From: DASPJR01 sp035628505
GTDB taxonomy: Bacteria; Planctomycetota; SZUA-567; H5-PLA8
Direction: 5' to 3'
Length of the DNA: 22,818 nucleotides
NCBI GenBank assembly: GCA_035628505.1
Contig: DASPJR010000208.1
Coordinates: 1-22,818, forward strand
Each line of letters starts with the position of its first letter. Positions within the stretch are counted from its first letter, which is position 1. Under the pieces are notes generated by a model that was given only the letters and a program-made list of their open reading frames with translations, was not told where the DNA came from and searched no databases. Both the position numbers and the translations under genes were made by a program. Positions 7,044 through 15,164 of this stretch are shown one piece after another.

Positions 7044-7634
7044 ATGCCGAAACTGCGCCTGGCCGTCCTGCTTTCCGGTTCGGGAACGACCCTTGAGAAT
7101 CTCTTCGAACAGCAAGCGGCGGGACGCTTGAGCACTGAAATTGTCGTGGTCGTCAGCAGCCGCGCGGATGCTTTCGGCCTTGAGCGGGCCAGGCGGCGCG
7201 ATGTTCCCGCGGTCGTGATCGAAAAGAAAAAGTATAAGGATGCACACGCGTTCTCCAGCCGGATCTTCGAAGCGATTGCTCCTTATAAGCCGGATCTTGT
7301 CGTGCTGGCCGGCTTCATGTCACTGCTGAAGATTCCTGAAGCGTACAAGAATAAGGTGATTAATGTCCACCCGGCGCTGCTGCCGGCATTCGGCGGAAAG
7401 GGGTTTTACGGGCATCACGTACATGAGGCTGTTTTAAAACACGGATGCAAGATAACTGGCTGCACGGTGCATTATGTTGACGATCAGTACGATCAGGGAC
7501 CTATCATCGCACAAAAGGCTGTGCCCGTCCTGCCTGATGATACCCCCGACACCCTGGCTGCACGTGTGCAAGCGGCAGAGCGCGAGATCTATCCTGAAGC
7601 GATTCAGCAAATCGTTCAAAAATTTAACATATAG
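7044..7634 (+). CDS. purN: Phosphoribosylglycinamide formyltransferase
   Basis: 196 residues, the usual length for PurN, which transfers a formyl group from 10-formyltetrahydrofolate to GAR in the cytoplasmic purine pathway. LAVLLSGSGTTLENLFE (6-22) is the phosphate-binding N-terminus. The catalytic set is present: Asn107 and His109 in INVHPALLPAF and Asp150 in VDDQYDQGP, matching Asn106/His108/Asp144 of the E. coli enzyme. A GGAG site lies 6 bases before the ATG. The gene has its own promoter and no other purine gene nearby. It is 157 bases before pilT, so it may or may not be co-transcribed with the pilus cluster. Confidence 0.96.
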   Translation: MPKLRLAVLLSGSGTTLENLFEQQAAGRLSTEIVVVVSSRADAFGLERARRRDVPAVVIEKKKYKDAHAFSSRIFEAIAPYKPDLVVLAGFMSLLKIPEAYKNKVINVHPALLPAFGGKGFYGHHVHEAVLKHGCKITGCTVHYVDDQYDQGPIIAQKAVPVLPDDTPDTLAARVQAAEREIYPEAIQQIVQKFNI

Positions 7635-7712
7635 ATGAGTGCGCTTTCAGCCGAAATAGGGTTAGTTGAAAAGAGTAATTCAGATTGTGCATTAATTGTC
7701 GAGGGTAAAGGT

Positions 7713-7746
7713 TTGACTTGACAGAAAATGGGTGTAATCAAGCTAA
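7713..7746 (+). promoter_or_regulatory. Possible promoter of the pilus cluster
   Basis: Overlapping -35-like hexamers TTGACT (7713-7718) and TTGACA (7718-7723) occur in the AT-rich purN-pilT gap. The downstream -10 is unclear: TAATCA (7735-7740) lies 16 bases after the first hexamer and AGCTAA (7741-7746) lies 17 after the second. The local drop in GC and the 157-base gap favour a promoter here. The exact -10 is not settled. Confidence 0.35.
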
Positions 7747-7791
7747 AGAGTTAAACCGTTTACGCATAAACTTTAAGGAGTCTGACACAAG

Positions 7792-8856
7792 GTGGTCACG
7801 CTAGAAGAACTTCTGCGCATCATGATGGAGCGCAAGTCCTCCGACTTGCATATTACCGCCGGTTCAGCACCACGTATTCGCGTCGATGGCGCGCTCGTTC
7901 CAACCGAGCACGACATCATGGATGCAGAAACCACACAGAAGATCATCTACTCAATTCTCGACAACGAACAGATCGCGAAGTTCGAATCCGAGAAGGAGCT
8001 CGACATGAGCTTCGGCATCTCGGGCATCGGGCGATTCCGTGTGAACGTTTTTTACCAGCGCGGCGCGGTCGGCACTGCTATCCGCGTGATTCCCTACGAG
8101 ATCGCCTCGTTTGAAAAGCTAGGCGTTCCGGCCGAAGTCTGCAAGAAGCTCTGCGACCTTCCCAAGGGCCTGATCCTGGTGACGGGCGCGACCGGTTCGG
8201 GCAAGTCGACGACGCTCGCCACGATGATCGACTGGATCAATCAAACCGGCCAGTACCATATCATTACGATCGAAGACCCGATCGAGTTCGTACATCGAAA
8301 CAAGCAGTGCCTTGTCAATCAGCGCGAAGTCGGTCCGGATACGCTCAGCTTCAACGCTGCCCTCAAGCACGTGTTGCGACAGGATCCCGACGTGGTGCTG
8401 ATCGGCGAAATGCGTGACAAGGAAACCATCGAACTGGGATTGACTCTGGCTGAGACCGGACATTTGACCTTCGCCACGCTGCACACGTCCAACTGCGTGC
8501 AGACGATCAACCGTATTATCGACGTCTTCCCGGCCGAACAGCAGAATCAGATCCGCACACAGTTGTCCTTCGTTTTGGAAGGCGTGTTCTGTCAGCAGCT
8601 TCTTCCGTTGTCAGTGGGTAAAGGACGCTGCCTGTCTTGTGAAATCATGATCCCCAACGACGCCATCCGCGCGAACATTCGCGACGATAAGGTGCATCAG
8701 ATTTATTCGACTATCCAGACCGGCGGCAAGACTGGCATGCGTACAATGAACCAGTCGCTGCTTGAACTTTATAAGGGAGGAAAAATTTCTTACGAAACGG
8801 CCGTTCAGTACACGCATAACCTGGAAGACATGAAGAAAACGTTCCAGGTGGCCTGA
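7792..8856 (+). CDS. pilT: Type IV pilus retraction ATPase PilT
   Basis: 354 residues, the standard PilT length. It is a hexameric cytoplasmic motor that depolymerises the pilus. The start is GTG 7792, with an AAGGAG site 11 bases upstream, a slightly long spacing. The N-terminus MVTLEELLRIMMERKSSDLH is typical of the family. Walker A is GATGSGKS (132-139), the Walker B/catalytic Glu region is DPDVVLIGEMRD (Glu206) and the His box follows (TGHLTFATLHTSN). The C-terminal AIRANIRD corresponds to the PilT signature AIRNLIRE needed for retraction, which separates it from PilB. It is the first gene of the pilus cluster. Confidence 0.96.
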   Translation: MVTLEELLRIMMERKSSDLHITAGSAPRIRVDGALVPTEHDIMDAETTQKIIYSILDNEQIAKFESEKELDMSFGISGIGRFRVNVFYQRGAVGTAIRVIPYEIASFEKLGVPAEVCKKLCDLPKGLILVTGATGSGKSTTLATMIDWINQTGQYHIITIEDPIEFVHRNKQCLVNQREVGPDTLSFNAALKHVLRQDPDVVLIGEMRDKETIELGLTLAETGHLTFATLHTSNCVQTINRIIDVFPAEQQNQIRTQLSFVLEGVFCQQLLPLSVGKGRCLSCEIMIPNDAIRANIRDDKVHQIYSTIQTGGKTGMRTMNQSLLELYKGGKISYETAVQYTHNLEDMKKTFQVA

Positions 8857-8873
8857 GGGCACGCTTTGTGCCC
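8857..8873 (+). other. Hairpin directly after pilT
   Basis: GGGCAC (8857-8862) and GTGCCC (8868-8873) are perfect complements with a 5-base loop, starting on the base after the pilT stop. There is no T-run, so it is unlikely to be a full terminator. It may protect the 3' end or tune expression of the next gene 57 bases downstream. Confidence 0.5.
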
Positions 8874-8913
8874 GCAGTCGGTTGATTGAAGTTTTGGACG
8901 CGGAGTCAAACGA

Positions 8914-9960
8914 GTGGCACGCATTACCCGCATGACCAAGCGACGCCTGGGCGAACTGCTGCAGGCGGAGGGGCTGATCTCCGACGAGCAGCTCCGGCAG
9001 GGCCTGGAAGAGCAGCGCCGCAGCAACATGTTCCTGGGCGAAGCGCTCGTGAAGCTCGGTTATGTTTCGGAAGAGGCCATCGCACAGACGATCGTGCAGC
9101 AGTTCAGCCTGCCGTTCATCTCGGCCAATCAATACAACATCGGCATCGATGTCCTGAACCTGTTCCCCGAACGCATGTACTACGAATACCAGTTCGTGGC
9201 GCTGGACAAGATCGGAAAAGTGCTGGTGATCTGCGGCGCCGGGCTGATGAATCATGACGTTCTCGACGAACTCGAGCGGCTCACCGACTGCAAAGTCTGC
9301 CAGTTCGTAAGCACCTGGAAAGACATCCGCAACGTCCTGGAGAAGTACGCCAAGGATCTGCGCAAGGAGCAGGAGAATCTCTCCAATCTTGGCGCGATGC
9401 TGCTGGAGGGCAATGCGCCTCCAGCCATACCGCTGCCCAAGCCCGCGGTGGTGGACACGGCCGCGGCAATCAAACTTGCTCCTCCCAAGACAACGGGCAT
9501 GGTGCCGCCCAAGCCCGGCAGTCCCGTGCCGGCGCCCGCAGTGCCCGGGCTTGCCGCCGTGACAGCGCCTGTGCCGCCGCCCTCAGGTACGCCCGCCGTT
9601 CCATCCAGGCCGGGTACGCTGGTGCTGACGCCGCCCAAAGTCGTTACGGGTATCAGTGCCAACGCCGTTGCAAAGATTGCTTCTGCACCCTCGGGTACCG
9701 CGGTGATTCCACCGGCAGCCGCTGCGCCACCGGCGCAGCCTGTTCCGGCCGGTTCAACCACTGGTCCGCAATCTCCGCGGCTCTCTGCGCTTGCGGGAGT
9801 GCGTCCGCCAGGAGGCACACAGCAGGTCAAGGTCGCGCCGCCATCGCCGTCTGCGGTCGTCAACAAGGATGGCGCCTCGCCTCCGGCCGCCAGCGAGTCA
9901 GGCAAGCTGCCTCAGCCTGGGTCAAAGACGGGCTTGCTGGGTCTGTTTAAGAAATCCTGA
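8914..9960 (+). CDS. Stand-alone MshEN (GspE N-terminal) domain protein with Pro/Ala-rich tail, putative c-di-GMP receptor
   Basis: 348 residues from GTG 8914 (GGAG site 8 bases upstream). Residues 11-63 hold two 24-residue MshEN motifs separated by exactly 5 residues. Motif I (11-34) has Arg11-Leu12-Gly13, Leu16, Gly20-Leu21-Ile22, Leu27, Leu31 and Gln34, a full match to the c-di-GMP consensus as I recall it. Motif II (40-63) keeps Leu41-Gly42, Leu45-Val46, Gly49, Val51 and Gln63, with Phe for Arg at its first position. Residues 64-150 complete the GspE N-terminal fold. There is no ATPase domain. Residues about 160-335 are a Pro/Ala/Gly/Thr-rich, probably disordered tail, ending in GLLGLFKKS. 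It sits between pilT and pilB, so a role in controlling the pilus motor is inferred. It is not a truncated pilB, because an intact pilB follows. Confidence 0.88.
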   Translation: MARITRMTKRRLGELLQAEGLISDEQLRQGLEEQRRSNMFLGEALVKLGYVSEEAIAQTIVQQFSLPFISANQYNIGIDVLNLFPERMYYEYQFVALDKIGKVLVICGAGLMNHDVLDELERLTDCKVCQFVSTWKDIRNVLEKYAKDLRKEQENLSNLGAMLLEGNAPPAIPLPKPAVVDTAAAIKLAPPKTTGMVPPKPGSPVPAPAVPGLAAVTAPVPPPSGTPAVPSRPGTLVLTPPKVVTGISANAVAKIASAPSGTAVIPPAAAAPPAQPVPAGSTTGPQSPRLSALAGVRPPGGTQQVKVAPPSPSAVVNKDGASPPAASESGKLPQPGSKTGLLGLFKKS

Positions 9961-10068
9961 GCGCGCTGCACGCCTTGCCACGCCGCTGGTGCGGGCAGGA
10001 CAGAATGATCGTAGCCATAGCAATCGGCCGCTGATTGCAGGGCGCGAACGAAAAAGGGACCTGAGCGT

Positions 10069-11784
10069 ATGGCCAAGTTTGATAAAAAGCTGGCTGGCAT
10101 CCTCACCAAATGCAAGATCCTGGATGAGGCCAAGCGCGACGAAATGCTTGCCGAATGCGAGAAGAACAATTCCTCGCTGACGCAGGTCCTGATCGAGAAG
10201 AAAATCTGCGACGAAGAGACGCTCATCACCACGGTCGCTGAAGAGATGAGCTATTATCCGGTAAATCTCTCTAAGATTGAGGCGTCCCCCGAGGCGCTTG
10301 AAGCTCTTACCGAAGAGCAGGCCAATAATTACCAGGTGCTGCCGCTTGCGCGCATGGGCAAGATGCTGACGATGGCCATCGCCAATCCGTTCGACGTGCT
10401 CATTCTCGACGACGTGAAGATCGTCACCGGCTGCGAAATCATTCCGGTACTCACGACTGAGACGGCGATCAAGAAAGCCATTGAGAAGGCGTACAAGAAA
10501 AACGTCGACGTGCAGGGCGAAATGGCAGCTACCGCTGCCCTGCTCGACCAGCAGTTTGGCACGGATCTCTCATCGGCATCGACACAGGAGACCGAAGACG
10601 AAAATTCCGGGCCGATCATCAAGCTCGGCAACCGCATCATCGAAGACGCCTATCTGCAGGGCGCCAGCGACATTCACATCGAGCCGGCCGAAGACCGTGT
10701 CTACGTGCGGTACCGCATTGACGGTATTCTCAAGGATCAGCTGCAGCTTCCGAAGGCCTCGCACCGCGCCCTGATCAGCCGTCTCAAGATCATGAGCGAC
10801 CTGAACATCTCCGAGCGCCGCCTGCCGCAGGACGGCCGTATCGTTTACAAGAAGTACAATCCCAAATTCGACCTGGACCTTCGCGTGTCAGTCGCGCCGA
10901 TGAATCATGGCGAAAAGATCTGCGCCCGTATTCTCGACAAGACCAAGTCCTGTCTGCCGCTCGAAAAGCTGGGCTTCTCGAACTACAACCTGGTGATGTA
11001 TCGCGACCTGATCCAGGTGCCCTACGGCATGATTCTGCATTGCGGTCCGACCGGTTCCGGCAAATCCATGACGCTCTATGCGGCGCTCAATGAAATCAAC
11101 ACCCCGGAAGTGAACATCTCGACGGCCGAAGACCCCATCGAATACACGCTGCCGCGCCTGAACCAGATGCAGATGCAGAAAGGCATCGGCCTGACGTTCT
11201 CCGCTGCGCTCCGCTGCTACCTGCGACAGGATCCGGACATCATCCTCGTGGGCGAAATCCGCGATACGGAAACGGCCGAAATCGCCATCGAAGCGGCGCT
11301 AACCGGACACGTGCTGTTCTCCACGCTGCACACCAACGATGCGCCTTCGACCATTACGCGCTTCAGTGAAATGGAAATCGAGCCGTTCATGATTTCGACC
11401 TGCCTTGTCGCCATCTGCGCACAGCGCCTGCTGCGCCGGCTGTGCGGCTGCAAGCAGGAAGACACTCCCAAGCCGGAAGAACTGGCGCTGCTTAAACGCG
11501 CCAAAGACGATGCGCCGGCGGAGAAAATCTGGCGACCCGTTGGCTGTCCGCGCTGCAGTGGTTCCGGGTATAAGGGGCGCTTGGGAACCCACGAACTTCT
11601 CAAGAATACTGACGAGCTGCGTGCACTGATCAACAAGCACGCCACCTCAGAAGAGCTGAAAACTGCGGCTCGCAAAGGCGGAATGCGCACCTTGTTCGAA
11701 GATTTGATGGAAAAGGTCAAGCAGGGCCTGACCTCGCTGCCTGAGGCAGTGGGCACTGCGCGACCGGACGACACGATCATTTGA
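10069..11784 (+). CDS. pilB: Type IV pilus assembly ATPase PilB
   Basis: 571 residues, normal for PilB, the cytoplasmic hexameric motor that adds pilins through PilC. Residues 1-150 are a GspE N-terminal (MshEN) domain whose motif residues are degenerate (Lys7, Ala9, Lys16 and Cys30 in motif I; Ser36, Thr38, Lys45 and Glu59 in motif II). The ATPase has Walker A GPTGSGKS (326-333) with Ser at the usual Thr, the Asp box around residues 346-356, RQDPDIILVGEIRD (386-399, Glu396) and TGHVLFSTLHTND. A tetracysteine zinc site of the PilB/GspE type is present (LCGCKQE, then GCPRCSGSGYKGR). A GGGA site lies about 9 bases before the ATG. Confidence 0.96.
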   Translation: MAKFDKKLAGILTKCKILDEAKRDEMLAECEKNNSSLTQVLIEKKICDEETLITTVAEEMSYYPVNLSKIEASPEALEALTEEQANNYQVLPLARMGKMLTMAIANPFDVLILDDVKIVTGCEIIPVLTTETAIKKAIEKAYKKNVDVQGEMAATAALLDQQFGTDLSSASTQETEDENSGPIIKLGNRIIEDAYLQGASDIHIEPAEDRVYVRYRIDGILKDQLQLPKASHRALISRLKIMSDLNISERRLPQDGRIVYKKYNPKFDLDLRVSVAPMNHGEKICARILDKTKSCLPLEKLGFSNYNLVMYRDLIQVPYGMILHCGPTGSGKSMTLYAALNEINTPEVNISTAEDPIEYTLPRLNQMQMQKGIGLTFSAALRCYLRQDPDIILVGEIRDTETAEIAIEAALTGHVLFSTLHTNDAPSTITRFSEMEIEPFMISTCLVAICAQRLLRRLCGCKQEDTPKPEELALLKRAKDDAPAEKIWRPVGCPRCSGSGYKGRLGTHELLKNTDELRALINKHATSEELKTAARKGGMRTLFEDLMEKVKQGLTSLPEAVGTARPDDTII

Positions 11785-11825
11785 GATGCCACCGTCCGCG
11801 GCGTGCGGATGCATTCCTGCTTCTT

Positions 11826-11884
11826 GGCCAGATTTGCGCGAGGACTGGCCCCGTTTGGCCAGTCTATGCTTGGGACCGTAAAAT
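11826..11884 (+). promoter_or_regulatory. Alternating hairpins and possible internal promoter before pilC
   Basis: Inside the 232-base pilB-pilC gap, GACTGGCC (11843-11850) pairs perfectly with GGCCAGTC (11857-11864). Its CTGGCC core can instead pair with an upstream GGCCAG (11826-11831), giving two mutually exclusive stems. TTGGCC (11855-11860) and TAAAAT (11879-11884), spaced by 18 bases, could form a promoter whose -35 overlaps the palindrome, which would make the repeat an operator. Neither reading is proven. No T-run follows the hairpin. Confidence 0.35.
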
Positions 11885-12016
11885 CAGGTGAAATTTCGCC
11901 GTGCGACGCTAAACTAGAGCCCGCCAGCAAACAAGAATGAACCATGCGCTGCAGTAGAGGCAATCACGGCTTTTCTGCTACGCACGAATCAAGCCGCACG
12001 ATGGGAGACATTGGCC

Positions 12017-13285
12017 ATGCCCAAGTTTAAATATGTCGCGCGCGATGCCGCAGGAAAACGCGTCGCCCAGACGGTCGATGGCACCAGCAAAGAAGAGGTG
12101 ATGAACAACCTCAAGAGTCAGAACCTGACTGTGCTGTCAGTTTCTGAAGAAGGTGGCGGAGCCCCCGGAAAGCCGGGCAGCGCTGCGCCTGCCAAGGGCG
12201 GCTTCTGGAACATTCAAATCGGCGGCGGCGGCAACGCGGCACCCAAGGTCAGCGGCGAAATGCTGGTCGTGTTCACGCGCCAGTTTGCGACCATGATCGG
12301 CGCCGGTATTCCCGTGCTGGAATGTCTGAACATCCTGCAGGAGCAGGCTGAAGACCCTGGTTTTAAAAACGCGCTCGGTTCGATCGTTGAAGACGTGCGC
12401 GGCGGAAGCGACTTGAGCCAGGCCCTGACCAAGCATCCCAAGGCGTTTGAACGAATTTATATCAACATGATCAAGGCCGGCGAAGCGTCCGGCCAGCTGG
12501 ATACCATTCTCTCGCGTCTGGCCGATTACCTCGAAGCCACAGAAAAATTGCGCCGTGAAATCAAGGGTGCCATGACCTACCCGGTCGTCTCGCTGGTCAT
12601 GATCTTCGGCATCACAATCTTTTTGCTTGTGTTCATCATCCCGAAGTTCGTTGACATTTTTAAAGCGCTGAAGGTCGAATTACCTCTGCCGACCATTATC
12701 GTTCTGGGGTGTTCAAAGATCCTGACCACGTACTGGGCGCAGACAATCATCATCTGCGTCGGCATTTATCTGCTGATCAAGTGGTGGAAATCCACCGACA
12801 GTGGCGGCTATTCCTGGGACCGCATGTTGCTTAAAGCGCCCGTCTTCGGCCAGCTGCTGCAGAAGGTCGCGCTCTCGCGCTTCGCAAAGACGTTTGCCAC
12901 CCTGCTCCGCTCCGGCGTTCCCATCCTCGGCGCGCTTGAAATCGTGGCCTCGACCGCCGGCAACCGCGTGGTCGAAGAGGCCGTCAACAATGCGCGCGAG
13001 TCCATCCGCCAGGGTGAAAATCTGGCCAAGCCGCTGGGTGAATCGCCGGTGTTCCCGCCAATGGTGGTGCGCATGATCGCGATTGGCGAAAAATCGGGCG
13101 CGCTCGAGCAGCTGCTTGAAAAGATCTCCGAGTTCTATGACCAGCAGGTCGAAGCGATGGTCGACGCGCTGACCTCGCTGATTGAGCCCCTCATGATCGG
13201 CGTCATGGGTTTCATCGTGGGCGGCATCGTGCTTTCAGTGTTCCTGCCGATCTTCAAGATCCAGGAAGCGCTGCAGCATAAATAA
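12017..13285 (+). CDS. pilC: Type IV pilus inner membrane platform protein PilC
   Basis: 422 residues from ATG 12017 (GGGAGA site 8 bases upstream; the in-frame TTG at 12011 is too close to it). The protein has the standard PilC layout: an N-terminal segment (PKFKYVARDAAGK, 2-14), a Gly/Ala/Pro-rich linker (about 46-78), and two GspF-type cytoplasmic domains (about 83-205 and 285-405) with the conserved FTRQFATMIGAGIPVLECL and RFAKTFATLLRSGVPILGAL. Membrane helices lie at about 187-209, 238-255 and 393-413. It couples PilB and PilT to pilin insertion. The GxGEKSG-type segment (MIAIGEKSGALEQLL) near 353-367 is intact. Confidence 0.96.
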   Translation: MPKFKYVARDAAGKRVAQTVDGTSKEEVMNNLKSQNLTVLSVSEEGGGAPGKPGSAAPAKGGFWNIQIGGGGNAAPKVSGEMLVVFTRQFATMIGAGIPVLECLNILQEQAEDPGFKNALGSIVEDVRGGSDLSQALTKHPKAFERIYINMIKAGEASGQLDTILSRLADYLEATEKLRREIKGAMTYPVVSLVMIFGITIFLLVFIIPKFVDIFKALKVELPLPTIIVLGCSKILTTYWAQTIIICVGIYLLIKWWKSTDSGGYSWDRMLLKAPVFGQLLQKVALSRFAKTFATLLRSGVPILGALEIVASTAGNRVVEEAVNNARESIRQGENLAKPLGESPVFPPMVVRMIAIGEKSGALEQLLEKISEFYDQQVEAMVDALTSLIEPLMIGVMGFIVGGIVLSVFLPIFKIQEALQHK

Positions 13286-13390
13286 GCGCGCAGGCCGTTC
13301 AAGCGCCGCGCGCCAGGCCGGGCGTCCCCGTTCTTAAAAGCTGCCCCTGGGCACGCCGCCGGGCATTCAGCACCTATTGAGGGATCGTTC

Positions 13391-15154
13391 GTGCTCGATG
13401 CTTACGTGGAACGCCAGACGCGAACGATCCGCGGAAATCAGATCCTTATAGCGCTGCGGCTTCTGCTCGCCACCGTGGCGCTCACCGTCCTGGTCATTCA
13501 TGAAATAACGCTGATCCAATCCGCCACACGTCCCTCCGATCTGCAGCCGATTTTTTTCCTGCGCGCGCCGGGACTGGTGGCGATGATCGTCTGCCTGCTG
13601 ACGGTCGTATACAGCATCATCACGAAATTTTCGGCGTCAGATTCAAGCGGCGCGCCCAAGCTGGCGCTGGTGCAGATCTTCGTGGATATCGTGCTGATCT
13701 CGACGCTGATCTGGCACACCGGCGGCGTCGACAGCCAGTTCGTGGTGCTGTATTTCTTCTCGATCTGCGCCGCGGCGTTCGTGCTGAAATGGAACGTCGC
13801 CGTGCTGGCTGCGGCGGCCTCAACGATTCTGTTCAGCACCGTCGCCCTTCTTTACAGCACCGACCACATTCCCAAGAGTTACAGCGACCAGGTCACGACG
13901 GCGCACCTGGCGCGGCTCAAGCAGCTCTCGCCGCTTGATTTTCTGCGCCTGCTGCTGCTTCCGGTCTGCGCCTTCTTTCTGACAGGCATCCTGGCCGGCG
14001 TGCTCTCGCGGCGCTTTGCGATGGCCCGGCTGCTGCACCACGAAATTCTGGAGGGCATCGGCGAAGGTATTGTCGTGCTGGATGCCCAGCGCAGCGTGCT
14101 CTATCACAACAACGAATTCCAGCGGCTGCTGGGGATGGCCGCGGTGAACCCGGGAATGCGCCTGGAACAGTTGCTCGGAAGTTCCATCGATTCGCAGGCC
14201 GCTGATGTCCTGATCACGCGCCAGCAGAAGCGCAGCGAAGCGCAGCACCGCCGCGGCGACGGGCAGATACTTCCCTTTGCAGTCCGCATCATTCCCATCC
14301 TGGAATCAGAGGAGGAAGTTCCGCGCGGCCTGATCATTTCCATCGACGACATCACGGCCGAAAAGAAAATGGAGGAGTTTCTCAAGCACCGGCAGCGCAT
14401 CGAAACAATGGGGCATATTTCAGCCACGATCGCACATGAAATCCGCAATCCGCTGGCATCGATCCGCGGCGCTGTTCAGGAAATCAGCCGCAACCTGGAG
14501 ATTCCACCCAGCAAGAAAATCCTGCTTGAGATTGTCTTGTCCGAATCTGACCGGCTGGATCAGATTATCACCGACTTCCTCCGCTTTGCGCGCATGCGCT
14601 CACCACACCTGGTTCCGACGGATATTTCACGCGTGCTCAACGATGTACAGATGCTGCTGAGCGCCCGGCCGGAAGCGGCAAACGTGGCGATGAGCGTCTG
14701 CGGCGATCAGCCCCGGCCGTTTCCGGCAGATCCTGAACAGTTACGGCAGGTCTTTCTCAACCTGGGGGTCAATGCGCTGCAGGCAATGGCCGGACGGCCA
14801 AATCCGAAATTAAGCTTCCGCGTGCTGAGCGTTCCGTTGCACCGCGCACCCGGACTGTCGGCTGAGGCCGTAAATGATCGCGTAAACCGTCCGGGAACGC
14901 TGATCGAAATGAGCGACTCAGGCCCCGGAATTCCAGATGCTGTCACTCGCCAGATTTTCGAACCGTTCTTTACCACCAAGCCCACGGGAACGGGTCTGGG
15001 ACTGGCGGTTGTAGAGCGAATTGTGCAGTCGCATGAAGGGCTGGTTACGGTAGAAAGCAAGTTGGACATTGGTACGACGTTCAGGGTCTGGCTGCCTTCC
15101 GACCTGAAAACGGGCGCTGCGATTAGTGGTCCGCGCCCGGTTGTGGTAGCCTAG
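13391..15154 (+). CDS. pilS: Membrane sensor histidine kinase PilS
   Basis: 587 residues from GTG 13391, with a GAGGGA site 6 bases upstream. About six membrane helices cover residues 18-42, 56-80, 91-108, 117-133, 136-154 and 183-205, as in PilS kinases that sense pilin in the membrane. A PAS-like domain (about 212-325) is followed by a HisKA domain with phospho-acceptor His349 (TIAHEIRNPLASIRG). The HATPase_c domain has Asn461 in FLNLGVNALQAM, a G1 box (DSGPGIP), an F box (IFEPFFTT) and a G2 box (GTGLGLAVVE). It should phosphorylate the response regulator 10 bases downstream. The sensed signal is not evident, and pilA is not in the window. Confidence 0.93.
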   Translation: MLDAYVERQTRTIRGNQILIALRLLLATVALTVLVIHEITLIQSATRPSDLQPIFFLRAPGLVAMIVCLLTVVYSIITKFSASDSSGAPKLALVQIFVDIVLISTLIWHTGGVDSQFVVLYFFSICAAAFVLKWNVAVLAAAASTILFSTVALLYSTDHIPKSYSDQVTTAHLARLKQLSPLDFLRLLLLPVCAFFLTGILAGVLSRRFAMARLLHHEILEGIGEGIVVLDAQRSVLYHNNEFQRLLGMAAVNPGMRLEQLLGSSIDSQAADVLITRQQKRSEAQHRRGDGQILPFAVRIIPILESEEEVPRGLIISIDDITAEKKMEEFLKHRQRIETMGHISATIAHEIRNPLASIRGAVQEISRNLEIPPSKKILLEIVLSESDRLDQIITDFLRFARMRSPHLVPTDISRVLNDVQMLLSARPEAANVAMSVCGDQPRPFPADPEQLRQVFLNLGVNALQAMAGRPNPKLSFRVLSVPLHRAPGLSAEAVNDRVNRPGTLIEMSDSGPGIPDAVTRQIFEPFFTTKPTGTGLGLAVVERIVQSHEGLVTVESKLDIGTTFRVWLPSDLKTGAAISGPRPVVVA

Positions 15155-15164
15155 GAATTACGCA

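Noticed and set aside
9252..9905. Minus-strand open frame rich in Gly/Ala/Ser/Thr, 217 codons
   Set aside because: It is the mirror of the Pro/Ala-rich tail on the plus strand; lack of stops follows from base composition.
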